64,000 nucleotides of DNA from Epiperipatus broadwayi (GCA_028023455.1 JAQFVV010012967.1:250001-314000), one strand, 5' to 3'. Numbered from the stretch's first letter, positions 23,738 to 33,624 are shown. Translations and numbers: made by a program. Notes: a model not told the origin generated them from the letters alone.

Positions 23738-24476
23738 TCTCTTCTTCCTTTCTACATTTCCTTTCTACACTCTCAATACTCCTCATTATTATCTTTTCTG
23801 GAAACTCACTATCCCTAAACTCCTTAAATATCATATCTATTTCCTTTTTATAATCTTCCCTATCTCTGCAATAATTATTTGCTCTAAATACCCTTGATGT
23901 TATAGCACTAATTTTAAATTGCTTATCTACATCAGACTCCCAATTCACTATATTCTTCTTCTCCATCTTTCTAAACATCCCTGTTCTCACTTTACACTTC
24001 CCTTTACTATACTCTTTTTTCATCATTATATCCAAACACACCAATTCATTATTCTTTTCCCATTCCATTGTGAATCTTAACTTCTTATCCAACTTATTAA
24101 CCTTATCATAATACTTTTTTATTTGTCTTTCAGTCTTATTAAATATCAATAAGAAATCATCTACGTATCTCTTAATTAAAGTTGGTGCATTTTTCTCCTT
24201 TACCATAGCTTCTTCCATATCTTGCATGTAAATATCACTCAACACTCCAATTAATGCCCCTCCTATCAATAACCCTTTTTTCTGTTTATAATAACTAACA
24301 TTAAACTGAAAAGTAATATCTCTACAACACAAACTCATTAAATTGTCCAACACTTTTACTGGCATTTCTACCTCTTTCTCTCTATCCCTCCTATACTTAT
24401 GCACTACCAACCCTATTGCTTTCTTTACATCTATATTTGTGTACATAGACACCACATCCATTTTCACCATTATCAA
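23721..24476 (-). pseudogene. PLE reverse transcriptase domain
   Basis: 251 codons on the minus strand. RT motif A is MDVVSMYTNID, motif B is QKKGLLIGGALIGVLSDIYM (Q..G....L..VL...YM), and motif C is RYVDDFLLIFN with both catalytic aspartates. ITSRVFRANNYC follows in the thumb region. The listed start is a TTG; the same frame stays open upstream (about 20 more codons, SKKYERYN before it) into the inverted terminal repeat, so there is no true start here and the N-terminal region of the polyprotein is missing. The frame stops at 23,721 just after the endonuclease frame begins. The catalytic motifs are intact, so this RT is young or recently selected. Confidence 0.85.
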
Positions 24477-24720
24477 ATTATACCTCTCATATTTTTTTGA
24501 AAAGTTTTTGGATTGAGTTGTTTTTGCTTTATATTATGTTGTTTTATTATAATTGTATATGAAAATATGAAGAATAAGAATTTTGGTTGTATTGATATAA
24601 TATTTGTCTAATTTTTTATGTTGTAGATCTAAAGAAGACTGCTAGTACAGTCGAAACTGTTATGGTAAATAAAATTATTTGCTTAAAGTGTTAAAGGAGT
24701 GTTGATGAGTTTATAGTGAA

Positions 24721-24732
24721 ATACATAGTTAA
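24721..24732. repeat. Target site duplication, right copy
   Basis: ATACATAGTTAA, the partner of 22,291-22,302. Joining the flanks restores continuity of the interrupted LINE. Confidence 0.85.
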
Positions 24733-24909
24733 TTAGACCTGCTATTGAAGTATTTCAGAAATGAATTTTTTTGCAGAAGAAATTAAAAGACAATATCATA
24801 AAATATTAAATAATCAGAAAATGGACCAACATGTTCTGTATGTGAACATATTAGTAGTTCACAGATTGGAATGTATAGTTATTGCAAAGTTCATTTCAAG
24901 AATAGTTTT

Positions 24910-25625
24910 TTTCTGTTTTTCTCTTTCCTTTCTTTTCTTTTCTTTTTTTTTTTTGTAGTTAGAATGGCCAAACCCGTTTATTATTTCCTCAGGAAACCTT
25001 CAATGTTTAAGTTAATAATTCTTTGTATTAATAATTATGTTTATTTTTATTCTACAAATAATTAGTAATAAGAGAGTATACAGTTGAATATTTGTAAAGA
25101 ATTACATAACGCCTGGGACGTTCATAATAAGGACTAAACATCATACTTTAGCAAATATTCCTTTTAAACATAATATGTTCTAATAACGTAATATTTTTAT
25201 CATTAACAAATAAATATTGAAAGGTAAAACTATTATTGTAATATATTGGATAAATGTTATTATTAGTATTTCCTTTATCTTCTAGTTAAGAAGGTAGTAG
25301 ACAAAGGCATTTTATTGTTTTCTTGTTGGATTTTTTATTTTAAATAAAAATGATAATTTGCCATCGTTAAGTTTTAGAAAATTGTCACCTATTTAAAAGT
25401 TTCAGTTCACTGAAAATCTTTACAGTAAAAAAAAAAAGAATGCCCTTAGGAGTTAATTAAGGTAATATTCTTTTTATTTTTATTGCCATTATCATAATCA
25501 TATGAAGTATGAGATTGCAACAAATATTTTATTTGTAATATTGTATAGAGATAATATATCAGTAATATATGTGTAATACTATTTGTAATGAGATCACAAT
25601 ATTTTTATAAATGACAATTTTATTA
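24910..25625. other. A+T-rich spacer, nothing recognised
   Basis: A CT-rich run at about 24,915-24,955 and otherwise featureless A+T-rich DNA. Confidence 0.45.
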
Positions 25626-25629
25626 TTTA

Positions 25630-25885
25630 AATTAACAAAAAAAAAATTTAGAACTGATGCAGAATGTGTTGACATGGTTGAAGAATTAAGAGACTGAAAT
25701 GGAATTAAGTTGGACATGTTGCTACAAGAAAAATGGCAATAGATGGACAATTGAAGTTTATAAATAAGTCCCTAGAGGTTGCAAAATATTTAGAAAAAGA
25801 TAACATAGAAACAGAAGAAGAATGAAGTTTGTTAGATTATTATGAGAAAAATATTACTGATCAGAGAAACTGGAATCAAACTAGT
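25630..25885 (+). pseudogene. Fragment of an RTE-type LINE C-terminus
   Basis: Across two frames, IKLGHVA, then RWTIEVYK and VPRGCKIFRKR, resemble the tail of RTE/BovB-type RT proteins (pattern WxGHVARR...NRWT...W.PRG.R.R.RP). Stops and frame changes show it is dead. It ends where a palindromic MITE begins. Confidence 0.45.
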
Positions 25886-26070
25886 AATTGCGATATAAAT
25901 ATATCTCATAAGAGGTTTACCATTATACAAATATTGACAACAATTGTATTCATTTTAACAATTCTGTTGAGGATTGATAATTGTTGAAATGAGGACAATT
26001 GTTGTCCATATCTTTAATATTTGGACAATGGTGAACCTCTTATGTGATATATTTATATACTTGCAATTAT
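25884..26070. mobile_element. Palindromic MITE, family 3
   Basis: Arms of about 80-90 bp: TAATTGCGATATAAATATAT and CATAAGAGGTTTACCATT on the left mirror AATGGTGAACCTCTTATG and ATATATTTATATACTTGCAA on the right, with GACAACAATTGT/ACAATTGTTGTC further in. No coding capacity. Confidence 0.75.
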
Positions 26071-26349
26071 AATTTCCATTCTAACATAGATTCTCAATAT
26101 ATACGACTAAATGGTTAGTAATAATCATTAATCTATTTATCTAAAATGAATGATGTCAAAGATGTGAATCAGAAAGTTTGATACTCATAGATCAAATTAT
26201 AATAATAAATTGTCACTTAGTACTTGATGGTTTCTTGGCAACATTTAAAGGTACTATTATCTCTTTATATTGTTATAACCTCTTATTTTCCATTTTTTAT
26301 TAAATTAAAAATCCATGAAAATATATAATTCAACATATATGCATATGCT

Positions 26350-26800
26350 GTACTTATATGTTGGATTATTTCCATCAACTAACATTAAAATTTTTAAATT
26401 TTATTTACATTTTTCAATTACTTCCAAGTATTAACAGTAAAATAGGTTAGTATATAACCCAATGTTTTGAATGGTATTCTTATTCTTTTTCAGTTATTGT
26501 TGTCCTGACCAGTGACAGTACTAACATGAGAATCAAACCTAGATCTTTAGGTTTTTTAGTATTGAATTTTAAGCTAATACTCTAACTAATTGAATCATTC
26601 TGCCAAAATCTAAAAGTCTTGATTCACATGCCAGTACTGCTATTGGTCAGGCCAAAAATACTGCTCTAACTTTTTGTGAATATACTAACAGTTGAATGAT
26701 AGTGAAATTTTTTTCTAAAGACATTTAATATTTAATGTTAGATGGAGGAAATAGTGCAATATATAAGTATAATTAAAATGCCATGATCATAAACCTTCAG
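26350..26800. mobile_element. MITE family 1 (copy B) carrying a SINE-like core
   Basis: The outer arms (about 26,350-26,430 and 26,690-26,800) are inverted copies related to the 3.9-kb MITE (GATTATTTCCATCAACTAAC on the left; TGTTAGATGGAGGAAATAGT on the right). Between them lies a tRNA-like segment on the minus strand. Confidence 0.65.
26455..26604 (-). mobile_element. tRNA-derived SINE-like segment (copy 1)
   Basis: On the minus strand the head reads AATGATTCAATTAGTTAGAG (A box, degraded), then AGGTTTGATTCTCATG (B box GGTTCGANTCC with changes). It aligns through its length with 33,465-33,608, including AATATCGAATTTAAG-like and ATGTTTTGA(G/A)T blocks. It occupies the same internal position in MITE family 1 as the other copy. 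Confidence 0.6.
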
Positions 26801-27407
26801 GAAAACAATATATATGTATGTGTGTGTAATCTTATAAATGAATATTTATAAATACAATAATTAGATATATGTAAAGTATAACTTTAAAAATTTTATCTAC
26901 TTAGGAGTGCTTTCATCTATCCTCTGTAGTCTTTCTCAACTAACACTTTGAAAGGCTAATCTCATAATTCTGTGATTTTAACATTTGCTGCCTATCTGTT
27001 AATTAAGTCTTGTTTGTATTTGTATATTAGCATAGCTTCGTTTATTTTCCTTTTGTTGTTATTTTTTTTAATTTGCAATATTTTTACATTAATATAATTG
27101 AAGTTAAAACCATCAATACATGACTTATAATGGTCATAAAAATGGATGTTGAAACATTATTATTTACTTTGTCATTTTGTTTCATTTTCTGAGCCCTTTT
27201 TAATAACAGCAAGTGCACCTTAGTTCTTTTTTTCAATGTCCATCTCGAAACCCGTATATATCCGCTACCACATGTACATATTCATTTATAAATGATGCAT
27301 TTTTCTTTATAAATAAGGTTTTATTTTTGGAATTATTTATTAATTTGTTTAATAGTTAAGATTTTACTTCATTAGCATTTGAAATAAATTAATATATATA
27401 TGTGTGT

Positions 27408-27914
27408 GCTCTGCGCACAGATAATGAAGCTATTAATTTATGTGATATTATAAAATTTATCACCAAGCTCTTTCAGGACAGTTTATAATCCCATATTCAT
27501 GGCAACTTGTATTTGATTAATAACTATAATATTAATGCAAATTTTATGCAAATTTATATGCAGGTGTTACACAGACCATTTTTGAGATAGAGAGCCACTG
27601 GCCATGCTTTTTTACCCACCACAGCCAGTGTCATTTGCTCCAAACAAATGACATCAAACGTAAAGTCAGGGAAGCTTACTACATTGTAAGTGACCCATCA
27701 ACAATCAACAGAAGAGAGGCGTGCTTTTCTCTATCTCGAAAATGGTCCACGTAATATCTGCATATGAATTTGCATAAAATTTGCAATAATATTATAGTTA
27801 TTAATCAAATACAAGTCACCATGAATATGGGACTATAAACTGTCCTGAAAGCGCTTGGCAGTAAATTTTATAATTTCACATACAATTAATAGCTTCATTA
27901 TCTGTGTGCAGAGC
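27408..27914 (+). mobile_element. Mini-PLE with inverted terminal copies (copy 3)
   Basis: About 150 bp at each end are inverted copies (GCTCTGCGCACAGATAATGA on the left; TCATTATCTGTGTGCAGAGC on the right). The middle (about 27,563-27,755) encodes only the EN C-terminus: TNDIKRKVREAYYIVSDPST, then INRREACFSLSRKWST and a stop, closely similar to the end of the 21-kb PLE. The tail shares CTGAAAGCGCTTGGCAG. It is a severely 5'-truncated PLE of the same family. Confidence 0.78.
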
Positions 27915-28308
27915 ATATATATATATATATATTAATTTGTTTAATGTAGGTGTACAAAATGCAATGTCATATATACCTTTATAAATTTTCCTTATAAAAT
28001 TTACTTGATTATTCGAAGTATATGGTATTGATATCCATATTTTTTTATTAGCAGGAGAATTAATATTATTTATAAAAATTATTGTACATATATACAGGCA
28101 ATCCCCTAGTTATGAACTTGATTTGTTCCTGACGTGACTTGATTATGAACTTGATTTGTTCCTGATGTGACTTGATTTGTTCCTGAGTGTGTTTGGAAGT
28201 TGAAATTGTTTGAAAGTAAAGATATGTATAAATAACATCAAAAAGGGTTTTCAAAATACAGTATTTATTTTTTATTGATTAGTATCTGGAGTTTATTTTA
28301 CAAATTTA

Positions 28309-29865
28309 TCAAGAGTTAATTGAATTGTATTCTTTTTCTTTTCTCGATAAAGAATTCTGTAACATTATCTGTCTTTCTATGGTCATTTGTACATGAGATA
28401 TATGCTCTCCATTGAGATCACATTCTTCCATGAAGGTCAAAATTTTGTCAAGATGCATGAAGGTTTCATTCATATTCTTGATTGTTAAACTCTTAACAAT
28501 AATTTCATTATCAGGTTCTTCTTTATTTTGTATTTCTTTCATCTCTTGTAGTTTAATCAAGTCTTCGTTTGACAGAAGTTCTGAGTGAGATTGTATTAAC
28601 TCATCAATATCTTCAGCAGTGACATCTAAATTTAATTCATTCATTATATTGACTATTTCAGTTGTGATATCTTTAGAAGTTTTTTCAATGTCCATAAAAG
28701 CATTCATCATTTGTGGATATATTTATTGCATTTCATATATTATAACTTTTTCAAAAAACTCTTAATGTAGGTCCACCTTCCTTGTCAATTGCTTTGATTA
28801 CTTGAGTCATTAATCTTCTCATATAATAATGCTTAAAAGTAGCTATAGGTTATATTTCACTTGTGGTATTGGGAGGGATAAACACAACATTAACTTCTGA
28901 ATATAAATTTTTGAGGGATTTTGAATGTCCAAGAGAATTGTCTAAGAGCAATAGTGTTTTAAATGGTAAATTATTTTCACTACAATATTGCCTAACAGAA
29001 GGCACAAAATGATGTGAGAACCAATCTTGAAAAAGCTGTGCAATAGCCCAGGCTTTAGTATTTGATTTCCAAATGGCTGGAAGCATTCTTTTATCTTTTC
29101 CTTTCAATGCTCTAGGATTTTCTGTTCGATAAATTAGCATTGGTTTCAATTTAAAATCACCATCTAATTACCTCCAAGAAGCAATATTAATCTGTTTTAA
29201 GAAGGTTTATGCCCAGGTGCAACTGATTCTTCCTTTGTAAATATGTACATGCAGGCATCATTTTACAAAATAATCCTGTCTCTTCTACATTGAAGACTAG
29301 GTGTGGAAAATAAGCTCCATCTTTAATGATTAGAGAAAGTGGAAATTAATTCACTAGCAGCTTTCTTATCTGCACTGGCACCTTCCCCAGTATATTTAAT
29401 ATTATGTTAAAAAAATATCTCATTTTAAATTTGTGAAACCTGACATTTCTTGCTACAAATTCAACAGCAGAGTCTTCTTTTAATTCTTTCTTTCAATCTT
29501 CATGCAAACTAAGAGTCTTAGCTTGAATAATTGATAAACTCACTGAGATGACTTTTTGATGTTGATCTTCAACACATAAAGCCAAAGATTTCTCCATTTC
29601 ATTCAGTATTCTGCCATATCTTTTTGAAATAATCTTTGAAGAAATATTTCCTCAATTTTTAATATATTCCTTAATTTTGTTCTTGTTTTTTACAATATAT
29701 TGTTGATTGATTTAAATTACATGAACATGCAATTGAAGCAAAAGATTCACCATTTTCATAACATCTAATTACTATATCCATTTTTATCTTGACCATTTAG
29801 GGTTTATGAGACCTTGATTTCTTTTTGGTTGTATCAACACTGCTGTTTTTTTGTTTCTCACTCAT
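28309..29865 (-). pseudogene. Tigger/Jerky-family DDE transposase, decayed
   Basis: The minus strand starts with MSEKQKNSSVDTTKKKSRSH near 29,865, then a CENP-B-type HTH remnant (DIVIRCYENGESFASIACS) and a second DNA-binding part. The DDE core is the 99-codon piece 28,850-29,149: LKPMLIYRTENPRALKG upstream, then LFQDWFSHHFVPSVRQYC, LLLLDNSLGHS (catalytic D in LLDN) and VVFIPPNTTSEI, where the family continues with LQPMDQG but a stop is found. The 133-codon piece 28,309-28,710 is the C-terminal tail. Multiple stops and frameshifts separate the parts. Relatives are the Tigger-derived (TIGD/JRK-like) transposases. It is non-functional. Confidence 0.8.
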
Positions 29866-30261
29866 GTTTTTAATTAATAAAATGAAAAAAAATCACCAAA
29901 ACAGAAATATACACAGTGTATATGTAATATCATCGCGCATAAATTACTTTTAAAACAAGCACTAAATAAGATGATCCGTCTGTGATGATGCTAAAAATAA
30001 ATTAATTAATGTCAGAGAGATTGGAAGATTTACTACTATATTTTATATAAGTTCTTTTTGTTCTCTAAAATATACTTTTAATTATTTTCTAAATTCCAAA
30101 GTTTATTTTTTTTTAGAAAAAATTCAATTATGAATGTATGTAAATAGTTTTTTTTTTATTTTTTATTAGATACTGTAAATTTATAGTATTAATTACTAAA
30201 AGGATTTTTTTAATTATTAAAGTAATACATTGTACAGGCTTAAACCTGCATTTATATATGT

Positions 30262-30460
30262 AATATATACAGGGTTCATACTCAGACTTTCACAGACCCA
30301 CTACTCTCAGTGCCATCTCATATTGCTGACCCACCTGATCACACACATGTTGAAAAGATAAATAATCACCAATATACGTATTTCATGCTAAACCAGCAAT
30401 CATCAGTTGGTCCAGATTACTATCCTCACACATATATATAATCAGTACTCAGCTTTATAT
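30262..30460 (-). mobile_element. Family-1 hammerhead element, partial copy
   Basis: It aligns with the left arm of the 48.6-kb fold-back (shared AATCACCAATATRCGTATTTC and CATCAGTTGGTCCAGATTA). Only one arm is present. It lies inside the Tigger element, so it arrived after it. Confidence 0.7.
30369..30410 (-). ncRNA. Hammerhead ribozyme, family 1, stem II changed
   Basis: Minus strand: CCAA, CTGATGA (30,400-30,406), stem II TTGCT-GGTTT-AGCAT, GAAA (30,381-30,384), stem III ATA-CG-TAT, A before the cleavage point, TTGG. The core is intact; the closing pair of stem II is U-U instead of G-C. All other stem II pairs hold. Confidence 0.7.
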
Positions 30461-31059
30461 AAAGATAGCCAATCTTTATACTTCAATGGACAGGCTTCAA
30501 ACTATTCAAACTCACAACTCTTTATCCTTCCATTTCATTTAAAATCTGATGATGGAATGTTTGAAGCCCTTGTTAGTGCCATGGTTGTCATCCTACCCAT
30601 GTTGACATATTCATCATTCTGACCCCTCATGTACAGGAGAATAATCCATTTATATGGACATATGTGAGGGATGGGTAGACCTTTTATACACTACAATTTT
30701 GAATACCCATTTCTTTCTACAGTATATAGCACTAATTATACATGAAACCATATGCATAGATAAAGATCTAAAGTCCAAAAGTGATTACATAATAGTGAAA
30801 TGTTTATAACTTGAGTGTTCATAACTAAGGGACTGCCTGTGGGTAGATATATATGAAATTATAATATTATTTCCAGGAACTGCCATGTAATAAAAGTCTA
30901 TTAGCTAAATAACTGATGTTTCAATACACTAATAAGTACTTTCCTCAGAGCTTCTTTTTTTTTTTCAAATCATAAGATTTAAAATCATTGGATTTTTTGT
31001 TAAGTAAGCATTCGTCAAAGTGTGGTATGGCTTTGGAAAGCAGTTCTAATGTTATATTG

Positions 31060-32480
31060 ACTGCAGATTTTCTTTAGTTTGTCCACCATGGTATGTATGG
31101 ATACACTACCGTACCAATAATTTTTTTCTCTTTTGGTCTCATTTTGTATTGTCTATTGAAGGTTTTCCTGATGACTGCTGATGGATAACCATTCTTTACA
31201 TACATTTGTTCTATATGAATCTTTTCTTTTTCCAAATCACTGGTTTCTGAACAAACCTCCTTTGCTCTGCTATAGTGATAGTACAATTCCTTGTTTACTT
31301 GCTAGTGTGTGTTGGCTTCCTATACACTGTTACTTTTATTTGCCCTGAGGGAGTCTTGTCACAACATCTAAGAATTCCAATTTTTGTTCTTGTTTTGATT
31401 CCATTGTGAATTTAATTGTAGGAGATATGTTGTTAATGTGTATCTGGAATGACTGTAATTTCACCTCACCATGTGACCATTGTATCAACATATTGAAGCC
31501 ACACTTTAGGTGAACATGGAGTAGTATTTATAGCTGTAGTTTCAAGTTCTTCCATGTAAATGTTGCCGAGCAGGGTGACAGTGATGATCCCATAACCATC
31601 CTGTGATTTTGTTGGAAGAATCTGAGTTATATTGAAAGCATGTTGTTGTTATGCAGAATGTTAGTATTTTAGTTTGTAGACCATTATCCTCATATAACCT
31701 TTTCCTTACAATAGACAATGCCTCATTACATAGTACATTTGTAAACAGACTTTCCACATCTAAGATTACCAATATGTCAGTTATTTCCATTTTCATGTTC
31801 CTGACTAATTCTCCAAAGTGCTTAGAATCCCTGATGAAAGACTGTGTCCTATACACCGATGGACTAAGATACTTCGAGAAGAAATCTTGACACATTTTGA
31901 CACGGTGAATTTCTAGAACTAACAATAGGTCTTAATCAAACTTTGTCTTTATGGATTTTAGGTGATGCTTCTGGAGTAATGCTTGTAGTTGACCTCTGTA
32001 TTTGGAATTGGATTTTTTGCTACTTTTTTGTATTGGCCTGCTGTGAGAAGGCCTTGTATTTTGTTATCATAATCAGTTTTATCCATTACCTTTGTCTGCA
32101 GGAAGAATGATTATAGATGTATCCTATTTGAGAGATTTAATAGCATTCCTCTCATCATATGAAATGTTTGACTTATGCTTGTGCACTTGATGTCTTTCAA
32201 GATGTTCTTTTTATTCTCCAGTGTATCTCTGCTGCTTCTTCTAGAGTCAAGTTTTGGGTTACTTTGTCAGTGGCTGCCATTATATCCAATAGTGGGACAG
32301 TAGATGAGGTAATGGCAAAATTCAAACTTTTTTCAAGAATTGATAATTCACAATCAATAAGGTGTTTAGAACTAAGATTTTTCACTGATGACAAGGATAG
32401 ATTAGTTGCAGTATGACTTTTGACTTGCCCATGTAGATTTACAAGCTTTTTCTGAAGTTCTTTTGCTTAACAAATTCTTG
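31060..32480 (-). pseudogene. PLE RT remnant (copy 4)
   Basis: Minus-strand pieces in PLE order. 32,197-32,394: LSSKHLIDCELSILEKSLNF and VPLLDIMAATDKV, the N-terminal domain of PLE proteins, followed by a VMDKTDYDNKI-like piece near 32,085. 31,542-31,925: ILDVESLFTNV (RT motif A), then in another frame MVMGSSLSP (motif B). Motif C near 31,490 reads QYVDT, so the second catalytic aspartate is lost. 31,074-31,286: the thumb/linker region with NGYPSAVIRKTF. The endonuclease was not found. This family is closer to the classic PLE protein pattern than the 22-kb element is. Dead copy. Confidence 0.75.
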
Positions 32481-32702
32481 AGAAATCTTCATCTGTAACT
32501 TTATTTTGTAGAAATTATTTCATATTTCTAATAGATCACAATGTTTGATACTTGGTAAACCTATGAACTTTTATTCTTTCTCTCAATAAGGCCTCATTTG
32601 TTCTCAAATAATTTTTTCAGCTCTCTTGGAGGAAATAGGAGGCTTTAACTGCAAACCCTTAGGGATGATCCCTTCTGATGTACATTTACATAAGAAAGTT
32701 AA

Positions 32703-33197
32703 TTATAAATTTATTAAACACACCTTGATTATGTAAGTAATATTTATTGAGGCTGTAACCTTGAGCATATGCATGTAAAATCAATAGTAGGGACCTCTAC
32801 AGGTGTTTAACCACAAGCTTATGCTATGGAAGAAAAGAGGGGAACCCTTCTTTACTTCAACCTACATTCTATTTAAATAGGTGAAGATGAAGCGGTTAGA
32901 TCTGCGAGCATGAAGCTATTCAATACTTCACTGATTAAGTCCACATTTCTGTGTAATAAGAAATGTGGCCTTAATCAGTGAAGTATTGAATAGCTTTATG
33001 CTCACAGATCTAATCGCTTCTAGCTTCATGCTCGCAGATCAAATCACTTCAGCTTCACCCTATTTAAATAGAAAGTAGGTTGAAGTAAAGAAGGGTTCCC
33101 TCCTTTTCTTCCATAGCATAAGCTTGTGATTAAACACGTGCAGAGGTCCCTAGTATCGCATTTTTCACGCATATGCTCGAGGTTACAGCCTCAGTAA
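32703..33197. mobile_element. Fold-back element with 13-bp target duplication
   Basis: ATAAGAAAGTTAA occurs at 32,690-32,702 and again at 33,198-33,210. Between them, arms of about 215 bp (from 32,743 and to 33,197) are inverted copies around a small loop near 32,960 (AATGTGG...CCACATT). The 13-bp duplication and the inverted terminal organisation match PLE or LINE-style integration, so I infer a PLE reduced to its terminal repeats. It is inserted upstream of the older PLE RT remnant. Confidence 0.8.
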
Positions 33198-33308
33198 ATA
33201 AGAAAGTTAAATGATTTTCTACTTTAGCCAGTTTTAGACATAATTTTTCATAATGTCTAAATTTCAATATAGCATCGAATCCATACCGAATACTTAGTAT
33301 TTGTGTAA

Positions 33309-33620
33309 AGGTTTGTGATGATACTATAATATAAGATGTGATATGTTAGAACATTTCCATCATTTATGAGTGAATACTGAATGTACAGAAAATTTTAAAC
33401 TTTATTTTAACTTTCAAATACAAACAACTTGTTAGTAATAACACACAAATAGACAATATGGGTTAGAAATTACACAATGTTTTGAGTAGTATTATTTTTA
33501 CTCTTCTTCAGGTGTTGCTGGTTTGTATACACAGATGTTGAACTCGCACCTTTAGATTCTTGAATATCGAATTTAAGGCAAATGCTCTACCAACTGAGCC
33601 ATTCTCTCAAAGGCAACATA
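33309..33620. mobile_element. MITE family 1 (copy C), one arm plus SINE-like core
   Basis: The left arm GGTTTGTGATGATACTATAA and ACATTTCCATCATTTATGAG matches the 3.9-kb MITE arms; the right arm is missing. The SINE-like core follows. Confidence 0.6.
33465..33608 (-). mobile_element. tRNA-derived SINE-like segment (copy 2)
   Basis: The minus strand reads GAATGGCTCAGTTGGTAGAG, a perfect A box (TGGCTCAGTTGG) with D-arm pairing GCTC/GAGC, then GGTGCGAGTTCAACATC, an acceptable B box. Spacing between the boxes fits a tRNA with an insertion. The body aligns with 26,455-26,604. Confidence 0.7.
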
Positions 33621-33624
33621 TAGT

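Larger units (their letters stand above)
22303..24720 (-). mobile_element. Penelope-like element with inverted terminal copies (copy 2)
   Basis: 2,418 bp flanked by a 12-bp direct repeat ATACATAGTTAA (22,291-22,302 and 24,721-24,732), a normal target-duplication size for PLEs. About 235 bp at each end are inverted copies of one another (22,350-22,585 and 24,487-24,720). On the sense (minus) strand the order is: inverted terminal copy, RT, GIY-YIG endonuclease, a long 3' region, the terminal repeat, and a purine-rich tail. The N-terminal part of the RT protein is missing, so this is a 5'-truncated copy in the usual PLE arrangement. RT and EN are in different frames. Each terminal copy holds a hammerhead-like block (CTGAAGA, stem GACTG/CAGTC, GAAAC) with changes. 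Sense-strand C is almost absent. Confidence 0.88.
20165..24910 (+). mobile_element. Decayed LINE interrupted by two PLEs
   Basis: Translated pieces on the plus strand, in order and in shifting frames: ALCNLKNGMASGPDEISGEV near 20,215 (pre-palm motif of LINE RT), LLSTAAKVYSRILLNRLFPV near 20,405, the motif-A-like IVFIDLIKAFDSINRLDLL near 20,565, GINQGC near 20,735 and LQYCDDCDIF near 20,890 (motif C, DD retained). After a PLE insertion (about 21,165-21,945) the LINE resumes (VFHNNEITIAIKLGINKA near 21,955; ARSDAVKSIIARLPKRVF near 22,135). After the second PLE (22,303-24,720) its C-terminal zinc finger CSVCEHISSSQIGMYSY appears near 24,836. Many stops and frameshifts: an old, dead copy. A 3' fragment of the same family is at 41.14-41.49 kb. 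Confidence 0.75.
28095..30839 (-). mobile_element. Tigger-type (pogo/Tc1-mariner) DNA transposon
   Basis: Terminal inverted repeats: CAGGCAATCCCCTAGTTATG at 28,095 and its mirror ending CTAAGGGACTGCCTG at 30,839. A TA precedes the left end; the right TA is mutated to TG. Length about 2.7 kb. Near the left TIR, ACTTGATTTGTTCCTGA occurs three times (28,117, 28,150, 28,177), probable subterminal transposase-binding repeats. The transposase gene runs on the minus strand from about 29,865 to 28,309 in broken pieces. A family-1 hammerhead element has inserted near 30.26-30.46 kb. Confidence 0.85.

Noticed and set aside
23423-23897. Plus-strand ORFs at 23.4-23.9 kb
   Set aside because: Antisense shadows of the PLE coding strand, open because the sense strand is C-poor.
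30407-30622. 71-codon ORF after the hammerhead element
   Set aside because: It begins inside the hammerhead repeat and shows no domain.
32940-32990. Hammerhead in the 32.9-kb palindrome (CACTGATTAAGGCCAC)
   Set aside because: CTGATTA lacks the core G, and the apparent stem is just the palindrome centre.
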